NCBI GenBank assembly: GCA_017480225.1 | Contig: JAFVBB010000009.1 | Coordinates: 1 to 40,915 of the forward strand | Direction of reading: 5' to 3' | DNA length: 40,915 nt | Origin: Bacteroidales bacterium | GTDB taxonomy: Bacteria > Bacteroidota > Bacteroidia > Bacteroidales > P3 | Shown: piece after piece, positions 9,901 through 17,744 of the stretch | How the letters are laid out: each line of letters begins with the position of its first letter | How positions within the stretch are numbered: the stretch's first letter is position 1 | Notes under the pieces: generated by a model | Told to the model about the DNA's origin: nothing | Databases searched by the model: none | What the model saw: the letters and a program-made list of their open reading frames with translations, nothing else | Translations under genes and position numbers: made by a program

Positions 9901-11253
9901 AGTGGTGAGTTCATCGAGACCGGCGGAGCAACAATTGCCCAAGTACTGTATATGCTTGGTGTGGAGCCCGTACGCGATGCCTTCGGCCGCGTGACCGATT
10001 TGCGGCTTATACCATCAGCCGAGCTTGGCCGCCCACGCATAGACGTGTGCGTGCAAACCAGCGGACAGTTGCGCGACCTTGCCGCCTCGCGACTGTTCCT
10101 CATAGACCGGGCTGTACGCATGGCTGCCGAAGCCAATGATGGCGTTCAGAACTACGTAAGTGAAGGCGTGCGAGAAAGCGAGCGTCGGTTGGTGGACGGA
10201 GGCATGTCGCCCAGCGAAGCCCGGACAGTGGCAGTCTACAGAGTGTTTGGTGGCGTAAATGGTGGATACGGCACCGGGATACAGGCCATGGTACAGGCTG
10301 GCGACAAATGGGAAAACGAAAGCGAAATTGCCAACGTGTACCTGAACAACATGGGAGCTTACTATGGCAGCCAAGACCAATGGGAGAGCGTGAGGCAGCA
10401 CGCATTCGAGGCCGCCCTGTCGAACACCGACGCCGTTGTGCAACCCAGACAAAGCAACACATGGGGAGCATTGAGCCTGGATCATGTGTATGAGTTTATG
10501 GGAGGCATGAATCTTGCTGTCAGAAACATCACAGGCAAAGATCCCGATGCGTACATAAGCGATTATAGAAACCGCAACAACGCCCGAATGCAGGAGGTGA
10601 AAGAGGCCATTGGCGTGGAGAGTAGGACAACGCTGTTCAATCCAAACTATATTCGTGAACAGATGAAGGGTGGTGCCACTGCGGCTGGCAGTTTCGCAGA
10701 GCTTGTGCAAAACACCTACGGATGGAATGTAATGAAGCCCGACGCAATTGACAACGAGATGTGGGACGAGATATACAACGTATATGTCAAAGACTCGTAT
10801 GGTCTTGGTGTGCACCGCTTCTTCGAGCAGACCAATCCTGCAGCACTGCAAGACATAACGGCCACAATGATGGAGTCGGCGCGTAAAGGACTGTGGAAGG
10901 CCACTGAACAGCAATTGACCGACATCGCACAGCTTCACACCGAACTTGTGACAAAACATGCCGCTTCATGCACGCCAGCAGTCTGTAACAATGCCAAGTT
11001 GCGCAGTTTCATAGCGGAGCACTCGTCGACAGACCAAGCTTCATCCTACAACAAAGCAATTGACCGCGCTCGCCAGTCGAGCCAATCCGCTGGCAAAGAC
11101 GCGATGCGTCTAAAAAAAGAGACTCTGAACGAGAGCGCAGAAACACAAAGCCACACTTTAAGCAATGTGCTTGTGCTTGCAGGAGTGCTGGCTGTTCTTG
11201 CCGTGGCGGTGATAATGCTGCGCAGAAGACACCGTCAGCGCGAAGAGGAGTAA
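6901..11253 (+). CDS. hmuS: HmuS, CobN/Mg-chelatase H-like membrane protein
   Basis: The 1450-aa product belongs to the CobN / magnesium chelatase large-subunit family. The CobN signature is at about residues 545-580 (VIHFGTHGSLEYTPRKQ, then GPLPHMYLYTTGNVGEA, then LIAKRRSYAQIISHLTAPF). CobN inserts cobalt into a corrin, but no other cobalamin gene is near; in hmu operons this protein is HmuS, and work on Bacteroides HmuS has described removal of iron from haem (recalled from the literature, not testable here). It carries one transmembrane segment at each end: residues about 20-41 (VLAVIGAAVLVAALVWVW) and about 1420-1440 (VLVLAGVLAVLAVAVIML), with basic residues outside them. Residues about 795-865 form a Met-rich charged insertion. 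The start codon at 6901 is 12 nt after hmuR; hmuT follows within 7 nt. Confidence 0.92.
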   Translation: MKKKKEKSKKPGFLRRHRRTVLAVIGAAVLVAALVWVWRSVFAPTRIAFVNYQATTLGQIVKSNNSSFIKIKEVSTDELKKLRHADMVMVNGMGLRLTAEQLQQLEDASAGVPTLTTAATNPQNYVISVDTATADSLIRYLNNGGRQNYRNMLLYIRRHIDGKRLFCDEPQAAISPKKWRLYHPNIDNPDAEEEGFASVAAYNDYLRHAGLMKDEAARVVLTGLMGEPGDLIRALEDSGMVVYPVRSMHAFVASGQIDSVAPSAVINMAHGRLGDWMTDWLKENNVPLFTTVYVPQLTKQWQDDRMGMNGGFMSQSIVTPEIDGAIRPFALFSHRVNREGIQEIYAEPSRLATFTSSLKRHIELQNKANSEKHVAIYYFKGPGQSALTASGMEVVPSLYNLLLRLKNNGYRVEGLPSNPEALGRLIQRQGAVLGTYAEGAFDDYMANGNPQLVSKEEYDQWSQAALPEQLRQEVQAAYGQFPGSYMATTDGQLAVGRVQLGNIVLLPQPMAGLGDNEFQIVHGTDQAPPYTYVASYLWARFGFGADAVIHFGTHGSLEYTPRKQVALCDMDWPDRLIGPLPHMYLYTTGNVGEALIAKRRSYAQIISHLTAPFMENGTRNDYRKLSEAIKTYYHQIEYGQPADKQALEVKRMAVGMGLHRALELDSNMNTGWNEDEINRVDNFAEELSEEKMTGRPYVLGETYERQNIESSVRSMCTDPIAYSLLALDKLRGKATADAEKRQSLFNKRYMEPSKQLVSKLLANPSLGTDGLVCQLAGITSEQLEHARTVHEEHQPIDMMGMMISMADEMPGQARATESSRPGSPSKMKQMMRRMGKGMSPEKALKMAKMMGASDEALAKMKAAMEGEKEAVEAAKAEPATPQMSEEERRDIEMSEAIVEVERTVKNVGRYRELLMTSPEHELDAMVNALNGGFTEPSPGGDPIVNPNVLPTGRNLYGINAENTPSESAWEKGKLLAENTLKMYLNRHNDSLPRKVSYTLWSGEFIETGGATIAQVLYMLGVEPVRDAFGRVTDLRLIPSAELGRPRIDVCVQTSGQLRDLAASRLFLIDRAVRMAAEANDGVQNYVSEGVRESERRLVDGGMSPSEARTVAVYRVFGGVNGGYGTGIQAMVQAGDKWENESEIANVYLNNMGAYYGSQDQWESVRQHAFEAALSNTDAVVQPRQSNTWGALSLDHVYEFMGGMNLAVRNITGKDPDAYISDYRNRNNARMQEVKEAIGVESRTTLFNPNYIREQMKGGATAAGSFAELVQNTYGWNVMKPDAIDNEMWDEIYNVYVKDSYGLGVHRFFEQTNPAALQDITATMMESARKGLWKATEQQLTDIAQLHTELVTKHAASCTPAVCNNAKLRSFIAEHSSTDQASSYNKAIDRARQSSQSAGKDAMRLKKETLNESAETQSHTLSNVLVLAGVLAVLAVAVIMLRRRHRQREEE

Positions 11254-11260
11254 CCAACAT

Positions 11261-11959
11261 ATGCATACAGTTGTCATTGCCATTCTGCTGCTGGGAACAC
11301 TTGCCTATGCCATCAAGATGAGCCTTGAAGGCCCGGTCTACCGATGGTTGTGGACTGTGTTGACCGCACTCGCCTCAGGGCTTGCCGGAACAATGGCCGC
11401 CAACCAAAGCAAAACTCAGATTGCCGACTTCCTGTCCAACCCATCAGCCATGGCCGACAGTGCTGTGTTGATAACACTCGAGGTACTGCTCACCGTTGCC
11501 TACTGCATAGCATCTGGCAACATCATGAAACAACCATTGAACGGCCGATGGCATCACGCTCAAGCAGCACTTCGCATTACCGTGAAGGCATTCCCAGGCT
11601 TTGTGGTTTTCGTGGCTGTCTTTTCGCTGCTCACATGGCTCATGTTTACACTGACCGGAGTCTCATTCACTCTGATTGCGTGGGGGCTGGCCGCCGCAAT
11701 TATCCTGCTGGTTCCCGCACTGGCATGGGGCATCAAACTGGCAGTGCCAGAACGCACCATGAGGCTTGAACTGCTGTTCACAGTGAGCATCCTGATGGGA
11801 GGACTGGGCATTGTGGCCACCGTCAATGGACGCACCGCAGTGCAGGGCACAGCACAAGTTGAATGGGCACAACTGCTCACCGTCGTCGGGCTCTGCCTTG
11901 CGGGGATGACCACCGGGCTGGTGGTACGCCGTCTACGCAATAAAGAACATTACAAATAA
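11261..11959 (+). CDS. hmuT: HmuT-like multi-pass membrane protein
   Basis: A 232-aa integral membrane protein with six or seven hydrophobic segments, beginning with an uncleaved N-terminal helix (VVIAILLLGTLAYAI). Others lie near residues 70-88, 115-135, 138-160, 172-188 and 205-222. It has no motif I can tie to an enzyme. Its place between hmuS and the ExbB-like hmuU matches the hmuT position in Porphyromonas and Bacteroides hmu operons, which is the basis of the name. It probably works with HmuU and HmuV as an inner-membrane module; the molecular role is unknown. Confidence 0.75.
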   Translation: MHTVVIAILLLGTLAYAIKMSLEGPVYRWLWTVLTALASGLAGTMAANQSKTQIADFLSNPSAMADSAVLITLEVLLTVAYCIASGNIMKQPLNGRWHHAQAALRITVKAFPGFVVFVAVFSLLTWLMFTLTGVSFTLIAWGLAAAIILLVPALAWGIKLAVPERTMRLELLFTVSILMGGLGIVATVNGRTAVQGTAQVEWAQLLTVVGLCLAGMTTGLVVRRLRNKEHYK

Positions 11960-11975
11960 CATAATCATCAACCCT

Positions 11976-12572
11976 ATGCACTACATTACCGACATTCTCT
12001 ACTGGATTTCCACCGGGCTACTGGTGCCCGTTGTGGTACTGCTGATTTACTTCTTCCTTCGCTCGCTCGTGCTGCTGGGGGGATGGTTCGGCCACTACCT
12101 TGATGTACGACGCGCACAGAGCCGCCTCGACGCATTAACCATCAACCTCGACACCAGCGGTCTGGACGGCTTGGCGCAGTCACTACCCGGCAGCAAGCTT
12201 GCCGTGGTGGCATCGCTGCGACGTATGCTTCAAACGCCCGACGCAGCCCATATTGAGAAGGTGCTGGCCGATTTCGAGCTTGAGGCAGAGCGAGACACCT
12301 CCACCGCAAAAACCCTCAGCAAAATGGGGCCCATGCTTGGGCTTATGGGGACGCTCATCCCTATGGGACCGGCTCTGGTGGGGCTCTCTTCTGGCGACAT
12401 TGCTTCCATGGCCTACAATATGCAGGTTGCCTTCGCCACTACTGTAATTGGGCTGTTCTCCGCGGCGGTAGGCTTCATCGTGTTGCAGACCAAACAACGC
12501 TGGTATCGCCGTGACCTCAACACCCTGGAGTTCGTCGCTAATCTCATTGAACAAAAACAGGCTGACAAATGA
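11976..12572 (+). CDS. hmuU: HmuU, MotA/TolQ/ExbB family proton channel
   Basis: The 198-aa protein has the MotA/TolQ/ExbB layout: an N-terminal helix (residues about 12-35), a cytoplasmic region, then two close helices at about 110-135 and 145-168. The family signature spans LSKMGPMLGLMGTLIPMGPAL and DIASMAYNMQVAFATTVIGL. Such proteins form pentameric channels that use proton flow to drive a partner across the envelope. Here the partner would be HmuV and perhaps HmuS or HmuR. It overlaps hmuV by 4 nt (ATGA), suggesting translational coupling. Confidence 0.88.
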   Translation: MHYITDILYWISTGLLVPVVVLLIYFFLRSLVLLGGWFGHYLDVRRAQSRLDALTINLDTSGLDGLAQSLPGSKLAVVASLRRMLQTPDAAHIEKVLADFELEAERDTSTAKTLSKMGPMLGLMGTLIPMGPALVGLSSGDIASMAYNMQVAFATTVIGLFSAAVGFIVLQTKQRWYRRDLNTLEFVANLIEQKQADK

Positions 12573-12901
12573 TACGCCACAGACGTAACAGACAGGCCGA
12601 CGACGATGTCGACCCCATGTCGGTGGTTGGTAACCTCTTTGACGTAGCCATGGTTTTTGCGGTAGCCCTGATGGTGGCCCTGGTGGGACGCTACAACATG
12701 ACCGAGATGTTTTCACAGGAGGATTTCACCATCGTCAAAAACCCTGGCAAGGACAACATGGAGATAATATCCAAAGAGGGAGAAAAGATAAACCGCTACA
12801 CTCCCAGCGACGAACAGGCCTCTTCCGACTCCCCGCGAGGGCGCAAGGTCGGCACCGCCTACGAGTTGGAAAACGGAGAGATAATATATATCCCCGACTA
12901 A
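12569..12901 (+). CDS. hmuV: HmuV, DUF2149 (TolR/ExbD-like) protein
   Basis: A 110-aa protein of the DUF2149 family, normally found after an ExbB-like gene. It has a short cytoplasmic start (DDDVDPMSVVGNLFDVAMVF), one transmembrane segment at about residues 25-43 with an Asp at its start (NLFDVAMVFAVALMVALV), and a periplasmic part ending in GTAYELENGEIIYIPD. The single helix with an acidic residue resembles ExbD/TolR, so it is likely the partner of HmuU. It ends the haem operon; a hairpin follows 21 nt downstream. The name follows hmu operon order; note that hmuV also denotes unrelated ABC ATPases in other bacteria. Confidence 0.85.
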   Translation: MIRHRRNRQADDDVDPMSVVGNLFDVAMVFAVALMVALVGRYNMTEMFSQEDFTIVKNPGKDNMEIISKEGEKINRYTPSDEQASSDSPRGRKVGTAYELENGEIIYIPD

Positions 12902-12922
12902 CTGACCACTTCCTGCAAATTA

Positions 12923-12957
12923 AAATGCCCCAAGTCGTCATGCGGCTTGGGGCATTT
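12923..12957. terminator. Bidirectional terminator, hmuV / elbB
   Basis: Perfect 12-bp stem AAATGCCCCAAG (12923-12934) with CTTGGGGCATTT (12946-12957), loop 11 nt. It lies between two convergent genes, 21 nt after hmuV and 24 nt after elbB. The leftward direction has the better T run. Confidence 0.85.
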
Positions 12958-12981
12958 GCTTATCCTTTGATGCCAAGGCAG

Positions 12982-13662
12982 TCAAACAAACATCTTCTCC
13001 AACCTGGACACCAAAGCCTCCGCGCCATCGAAAATCTCGCTGATGCGGCTGGCTGCCATGTAGGCCGGAGTGGTTAGCACCTTGTGTTCGTCGTCGACGC
13101 ACACGTCAGTCGGGCCACAGGACACTACCCTGCAACCAAGCTGGCGTGCCACTTCCGAAGGCTGGTTGTCGTCTGCGCCAAGAGTAAGAGCCACCCCATA
13201 GCGGCCAAGGACCTTGGCCAGCACCATTGGGGCAATGCACATGGCCACAACAGGCTTTTTCGCACGGTAAGTCTCAAGAATGGCATCGGCCACACTGTCG
13301 ACAACCGTCATGCGAGGGCCGTCGAAAGCGAAAGTGCTCAAGTTGCGGGCAGCACCCATGCCTCCCGGCAAAGCAAGAACATCGTAGTCGGCGGGGTTGT
13401 ATTGCTCAATCGGCATAATGTCGCCGCGCGCAATGCGGGCACTCTCCACAAAGATGTCGCGCTGCTCGGTGTCGACAATAGTACCCTCCTCTTCATCGTC
13501 CTGTGTATCGACATGCGGCACCACTTCGAAGACCCCTTCAGGAGCAAAGCACTGGTACTGCCAGCCGCGCCTGTCGATTGCAAGCATTAGCGACAGGCTT
13601 TCCTGCAGCTCACTGCCGTCGCGGTTGCCGCAACCCGAAAGTATGACTGCTATCTTTTTCAT
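12982..13662 (-). CDS. elbB: ElbB-like DJ-1/PfpI superfamily glyoxalase
   Basis: Starting at ATG 13662 (MKKIAVILSGCGNRDGSE), the 226-aa protein matches the ElbB family, sometimes called isoprenoid biosynthesis protein with amidotransferase-like domain. A GTG two codons earlier is also in frame but less likely. Family residues: the LPGGMGAARNLSTFA block, the nucleophile elbow with Cys (AMCIAPMVLAKVL) and the C-terminal CVDDEHKVLTTPAYM. E. coli ElbB shows glyoxalase III-like activity in vitro; the physiological substrate is unclear. It follows the methionine gamma-lyase family gene by 12 nt, so the two form one transcript. Confidence 0.9.
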   Translation of the reverse strand: MKKIAVILSGCGNRDGSELQESLSLMLAIDRRGWQYQCFAPEGVFEVVPHVDTQDDEEEGTIVDTEQRDIFVESARIARGDIMPIEQYNPADYDVLALPGGMGAARNLSTFAFDGPRMTVVDSVADAILETYRAKKPVVAMCIAPMVLAKVLGRYGVALTLGADDNQPSEVARQLGCRVVSCGPTDVCVDDEHKVLTTPAYMAASRISEIFDGAEALVSRLEKMFV

Positions 13663-13674
13663 TGTCACTGCATA

Positions 13675-14880
13675 TTACTTACGGCACTCGTCGACGCTCT
13701 CTTTGATGAGCTGGAAGGTGGCCTCTATGTCGTTGTCGAGACCCATCGAGAAGCGAATCAGACCCTCACTCATGCCCATCTCCTTCTGAATGTCTTCTGG
13801 CACCTCGCTGCTGGTACTCTTGCCGCTGTTGCTGAAGAGGGTCTTGAAGTAGCCAAGCGACACCGCCAGATAGCCGACACCCTTCTGCTGCATAATTTCC
13901 ATAATCTTGCTGGCATCGTCGGCAGTGCCCATGTCGATGCTTATCATGCCGCCAAAACCAAAGCCGTCGTTCATCATCGAGCAGAAGAGCTCGTGGTCAG
14001 GATGCTCGGGTAGACCGGGGTAGTTGTACTTGAAGCCCACCTCCTTGAACCTCTTGGCCAAATACATGGCGTTCTCTCCGTGCTTCTTCATGCGGATATG
14101 CAGGGTGTGCAGGTTCTTGAGGATGGAGGCGCTGCGCATCGGGTCGAGCACCGGACCGAGGAGCATACACGTGCCGTTGTTCACATCAATGAGGCTGCCA
14201 ATGTATTCTGCCGAACCACAGATTGCACCGGCCACACAGTCGTTGGTTCCGTTGATATACTTGGTCATGGAGTAGACGGTAACATCAGCGCCCAGGCGGC
14301 AGGGGCTGAAAATCATTGGGGTGAAGGTGTTGTCGACAATAAGCTTGGCACCGGCGGCGTGAGCCATCTTGCTCAACTCCGGAATGTTGGCGATGCGCAG
14401 CAGCGGGTTGTTCATCGTCTCGGTGTAGACAACCTTGGTGTTGGGGTGCTCGGCCAAAGCCTTGCGCACCGCCCCGAGGTCCTGCATATTGACAAAGGTG
14501 GTGTCGACATTGAATTTCTTCATCCAGTTGGCCATGAAGGCGAAGGTGCCGCCGTAGGTTGTCATCGAGGCAACAATGTGGTCGCCGGCGTTGACCTCGT
14601 GCATCAAGGCGCTGGTGATTGCGGCCAAGCCGCTGCCAGTCACCCACGCGGCCTCGGTGCCCTCCATTGCTGCCAGAGCCTGGCAGAGGGCAAGGTTGGA
14701 GGGATTCCAGTGACGGCTGTAGAGGAAGTAGCCCTCAGTCTCACCGTGGAACGTTTCGGTCATCAGATGCGCCTCGGGGAAAGTGAAAGTGGCCGAGTCG
14801 CAGATTGCAGGGTTCACACCGCGATTGGCGTCGCGGCCATCGACACGCTGGATAGCGGTTGCGGGATCAAACTTGTTCAT
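13675..14880 (-). CDS. Cys/Met metabolism PLP enzyme (methionine gamma-lyase type)
   Basis: The open frame extends upstream to 15120, but ATG at 14880 (MNKFDPATAIQRVDGRDAN) lies just inside the promoter and gives a 401-aa protein of the usual length for this fold-type I PLP family. Visible blocks: SRHWNPSNLALCQALAAMEG (phosphate-binding Tyr/Arg region, here YSRHWNP), GSGLAAITSAL, the VDNTFTPM segment with the PLP-binding Asp, and YSMTKYINGTNDCVAG with the Schiff-base Lys. Candidates are methionine gamma-lyase, cystathionine gamma-synthase/lyase or O-acetylhomoserine sulfhydrylase. Among these, the Bacteroidetes sequences I recall with this N-terminus are usually called methionine gamma-lyase, but assay would be needed. 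It is the first gene of a two-gene leftward unit with elbB. Confidence 0.85.
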   Translation of the reverse strand: MNKFDPATAIQRVDGRDANRGVNPAICDSATFTFPEAHLMTETFHGETEGYFLYSRHWNPSNLALCQALAAMEGTEAAWVTGSGLAAITSALMHEVNAGDHIVASMTTYGGTFAFMANWMKKFNVDTTFVNMQDLGAVRKALAEHPNTKVVYTETMNNPLLRIANIPELSKMAHAAGAKLIVDNTFTPMIFSPCRLGADVTVYSMTKYINGTNDCVAGAICGSAEYIGSLIDVNNGTCMLLGPVLDPMRSASILKNLHTLHIRMKKHGENAMYLAKRFKEVGFKYNYPGLPEHPDHELFCSMMNDGFGFGGMISIDMGTADDASKIMEIMQQKGVGYLAVSLGYFKTLFSNSGKSTSSEVPEDIQKEMGMSEGLIRFSMGLDNDIEATFQLIKESVDECRK

Positions 14881-14922
14881 TACAGTGTTGTTTATTGTTC
14901 TCGAAAACGATGTTTGCTTTTG

Positions 14923-14930
14923 CAAAGGTA
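14923..14930 (-). promoter_or_regulatory. -7 element of the Met lyase gene
   Basis: Minus strand TACCTTTG followed by CA matches TAnnTTTG. The predicted start near 14919 leaves a leader of about 39 nt. No TTTG is seen at the -33 spacing. Confidence 0.6.
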
Positions 14931-15025
14931 CACAAAAAAAACGACATGCAGCCCCAGTCGGCACATTTTTTTGAAGTCTGCGGCAACAGTGCGACGTCAC
15001 GGCCAGAGCCATACAACTGACAACC

Positions 15026-15604
15026 TTATTGTTGCCCACCCAGCTGCACCAACCCGGAGGCCTCCTCTCGGTAACACCGCCCGCACTCGCAGCGCAACCA
15101 GGCATCGAGCTTTTTGCCACACTCGCATACCCAGCCTATTTGCCTCGCGGGGACACCGGCCACGAGGGCATAGTCAGGCACATCGCGCGTCACCACAGCC
15201 CCCGCAGCCACCATGGCCGACCTGCCCACCGTGTGTCCGCACACCACCGTACTGTTGGCGCCAAGCGACGCGCCTGCCTTGACCAGCGTCGGCGCATACT
15301 GCCCATGCACAGGGAAATGCGCACGCGGGATGGCCACATTGGTGAAGACACACGAAGGGCCACAGAAGACATTGTCTTCCAGCACCACGCCTTCGTAAAT
15401 GCTGACGTTGTTCTGCACCCTCACGCCGTCGCCCAGCCTGGCGTTGTTGCCCACATTCACATTCTGCCCCAGCGAGCAGTTGCGGCCTATGCGCGCACCG
15501 CTCTGAATGTGGCAGAAATGCCACACCTTGGTGCCGTCGCCAATCTGCACACCGTCGTCCACATACGACGACGGATGCACATAGTAGTTGACATTCTCGT
15601 TCAT
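15026..15604 (-). CDS. wbpD: WbpD/WlbB-like sugar N-acetyltransferase (LbH)
   Basis: A 192-aa left-handed beta-helix acetyltransferase, seen as hexapeptide repeats ([21 protein letters not shown], then [20 protein letters not shown] and so on). The start [18 protein letters not shown] and the FVFTN-like region after [19 protein letters not shown] fit the WbpD/WlbB group, which acetylates the 3-amino group of UDP-GlcNAc3NA. A C-terminal Cys-rich tail ([18 protein letters not shown]) has four Cys in two C-x-C-G pairs, a possible zinc site also seen in some homologues. The start overlaps the aminotransferase stop (ATGA). It is the last gene of the cassette; no clear terminator is seen before the next gene. 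Confidence 0.9.
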   Translation of the reverse strand: MNENVNYYVHPSSYVDDGVQIGDGTKVWHFCHIQSGARIGRNCSLGQNVNVGNNARLGDGVRVQNNVSIYEGVVLEDNVFCGPSCVFTNVAIPRAHFPVHGQYAPTLVKAGASLGANSTVVCGHTVGRSAMVAAGAVVTRDVPDYALVAGVPARQIGWVCECGKKLDAWLRCECGRCYREEASGLVQLGGQQ

Positions 15605-16752
15605 GGATTGTGCTTGTAAAAGTCGGCAATGGCCTCTGCCACGCGGTCCTGCTGGCTCTCGGTCAGCTCGGTGTGCATGGGCAGGGAGAGCACGCTCCCG
15701 GCCAGCCGCTCGCTCTCGGCCAGCGGCCCTGCCACGCGGCATATCGGGGCAAAGGCGGGCTGCATGTGCAGCGGCAGCGGGTAGTAGACCATCGACGGTA
15801 TTCCGCGCGAGGCCAAGTACTCGCGCAATGCGTCGCGACGCCCGCCACCGACGGTGATGGTGTATTGGTGGTATACGTGCCGGGCATAGCCGGCCTCTGC
15901 TGGCAGCGTGAAGTGGGCTGCCGACGGATCAACTGCCAGCAGCCGCTCGTTGTAGCGGCGTGCGGCCTCGCGCCTTGCGGCGCAGTATTCGTCAAGGTGG
16001 CGCAGTTTCACGTCGAGCACCGCAGCCTGCAGCGCGTCGAGGCGCGAGTTGCACCCCACCACCTCGTGGCGGTACTTCTCCCTCTGGCCATGGTTGGCTA
16101 TCATCTTCAAACGTGCGGCCAGCAGCGGGTCGTGCGTGGTCATGGCCCCGCCGTCGCCGTAGCAGCCCAGGTTCTTTGAAGGGAAGAACGAGGTGCAGCC
16201 CACCGTGCCCATGGTGCCGGTGCTTGCCACCCGGCCGTCGGCAAAGCGGTAGCTGCCACCGAGCGACTGCGCGTTGTCCTCCACCACAGCCAGGCCATGC
16301 TCCGAGGCCAAGCGCAGCAACGGCTCCATGTCGGCGCTCTGGCCGAAAAGGTGAACCACCACCACCGCCCTGGTGCGGGGCGAAAGGGCTCGCTCCACCA
16401 ATGCGGCAGTGGTGTTGAAGGTGTGCGGGTCGACATCGACCAGCACCGGGCGCAAGCCCAGCAGCGCTATGACCTCGGCCGAGGCCACATACGTGAAGGC
16501 CGGCACCACCACCTCGTCGCCGCGCTCCAAGCCCAGCCCCATCAAGGCCACCTGCAGCGCGTCGGTGCCGTTGGCGCAGGTCACGACGTCGGCACCGCCA
16601 AGGTATGCCGAAAGGCTGCCGGCAAATCGACGCACCGCCTCGCCCCCAATAAACGAGGTGCTGTCAATCACCTGCTGCATGGCAGCGTCTATTTCCTCCT
16701 TGATTTTCAGGTACTGGCCGCGGAGGTCGACCATTTTTATCGGCTCATCCAT
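15601..16752 (-). CDS. wbpE: WbpE/WlbC-like DegT aminotransferase
   Basis: A 383-aa PLP-dependent DegT/DnrJ/EryC1 aminotransferase. ATG at 16752 ([18 protein letters not shown]) begins 5 nt after the stop of the oxidoreductase gene. Motifs: [48 protein letters not shown] (PLP-binding Asp), and the Schiff-base Lys193 in [17 protein letters not shown]. In the WbpE reaction, the 3-keto sugar made by WbpB is aminated with glutamate to UDP-GlcNAc3NA. The Porphyromonas homologue (PorR) is needed for A-LPS. Its order between WbpB-like and WbpD-like genes supports the specific call over a generic sugar aminotransferase. Confidence 0.93.
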   Translation of the reverse strand: MDEPIKMVDLRGQYLKIKEEIDAAMQQVIDSTSFIGGEAVRRFAGSLSAYLGGADVVTCANGTDALQVALMGLGLERGDEVVVPAFTYVASAEVIALLGLRPVLVDVDPHTFNTTAALVERALSPRTRAVVVVHLFGQSADMEPLLRLASEHGLAVVEDNAQSLGGSYRFADGRVASTGTMGTVGCTSFFPSKNLGCYGDGGAMTTHDPLLAARLKMIANHGQREKYRHEVVGCNSRLDALQAAVLDVKLRHLDEYCAARREAARRYNERLLAVDPSAAHFTLPAEAGYARHVYHQYTITVGGGRRDALREYLASRGIPSMVYYPLPLHMQPAFAPICRVAGPLAESERLAGSVLSLPMHTELTESQQDRVAEAIADFYKHNP

Positions 16753-16757
16753 GGCGG

Positions 16758-17738
16758 TCAGTATTTCATGTCGTCCCACCCGAAGGGGTGCGGCTCCAAC
16801 GGCAGCCTGGCCAGCGGGTGGTAGTCGCCCTTGAGCCCTATTGGGGCGCTGCGGCGAATGTCGCTCACTATCTCTATGCAGGGACGCGCCTCGGCAATAC
16901 GGAAGCCGTGCCCTGCCAGTATGTTCTCATAGCTTCTGGTGTGCAGCTCGGTGAAACCCTGGCTGAACTCGAACTCGTCGCCGTCAATGCGCAGCGTGCG
17001 ATAGGTCCTTTTCTCGCCCTGCACCGCGTCGGGCGGCAGGCACGAGGCACTGATGCTCAAGAAGTAGCGCACACGCGCACGGCGCAGTTCAAGAAGCCCC
17101 GCCACGCGGTCGTGGCTCATCACGTGCACCGTGCTCTTCTGCACGGGGCCGAATATCCACTGCAGCATGTCGTAGAAGTGCACCCCGATGTTGGTCGCCA
17201 CGCCGCCGCTCTTGTGCACATCGCCCTTCCACGAGGCATAGTACCACTTGCCGCGCGAGGTGATGTAGGTGAGGTCGACGTCGTACACCTTGTCGGCCGG
17301 CCCCTCCTCCACCCTCTTCTTCAGGGCCACGATGGCAGGGTGCAGCCGCAGCTGAAGGATGGTGTAGGCCTGGCATCCGGTCTGCTGCTCCACCTCGAGC
17401 AGGTTGTCTATGTTGTGTGGGTTGAGCACAAGCGGCTTCTCGCACACCACGTTGCAGCCCAGCCGCAGACCGTAGCGGATGAAGGCGTCGTGAGTGTAGT
17501 TGGGCGTGCAGATGGAGAACCACCGCAGCGGGTCGTCGCCCTGCTGGCGCTTGGTGCAGAAGCGGTCGAAGAGTTCGTGCTCGGTGAAGAAGAAAGCGTC
17601 GGGAAACGACGAGTCGAGCCGTCCCACCGAGTCGAAATGGTCGAAGGCTGCCACAAGGTTGTTGCCTGTGTCGGCAATGGCCTTCAAGTGCCTGGGGGCA
17701 ATGTAGCCCGCTGCCCCCACCAGGGCGAAGTTCTGCAT
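16758..17738 (-). CDS. wbpB: WbpB/WlbA-like UDP-sugar oxidase
   Basis: A 326-aa Gfo/Idh/MocA family NAD-dependent dehydrogenase. The N-terminal Rossmann segment reads ALVGAAGYIAPRHLKAI, a form typical of WlbA/WbpB; the EKPLVLNP motif with the catalytic Lys is at about residue 98, and KSGGVATNIGVHFYDMLQW carries the His/Asp substrate contacts. WlbA/WbpB oxidises the 3-hydroxyl of UDP-GlcNAcA to a 3-keto sugar, using 2-oxoglutarate to recycle NADH. The gene starts 6 nt after the epimerase stop and is followed by wbpE, which fits coupled action of oxidase and aminotransferase. Confidence 0.92.
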   Translation of the reverse strand: MQNFALVGAAGYIAPRHLKAIADTGNNLVAAFDHFDSVGRLDSSFPDAFFFTEHELFDRFCTKRQQGDDPLRWFSICTPNYTHDAFIRYGLRLGCNVVCEKPLVLNPHNIDNLLEVEQQTGCQAYTILQLRLHPAIVALKKRVEEGPADKVYDVDLTYITSRGKWYYASWKGDVHKSGGVATNIGVHFYDMLQWIFGPVQKSTVHVMSHDRVAGLLELRRARVRYFLSISASCLPPDAVQGEKRTYRTLRIDGDEFEFSQGFTELHTRSYENILAGHGFRIAEARPCIEIVSDIRRSAPIGLKGDYHPLARLPLEPHPFGWDDMKY

Positions 17739-17744
17739 AGTTGG

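Noticed and set aside
6901-11253. Cobaltochelatase CobN for cobalamin synthesis
   Set aside because: No other cobalamin gene is present and the order matches the hmu operon exactly.
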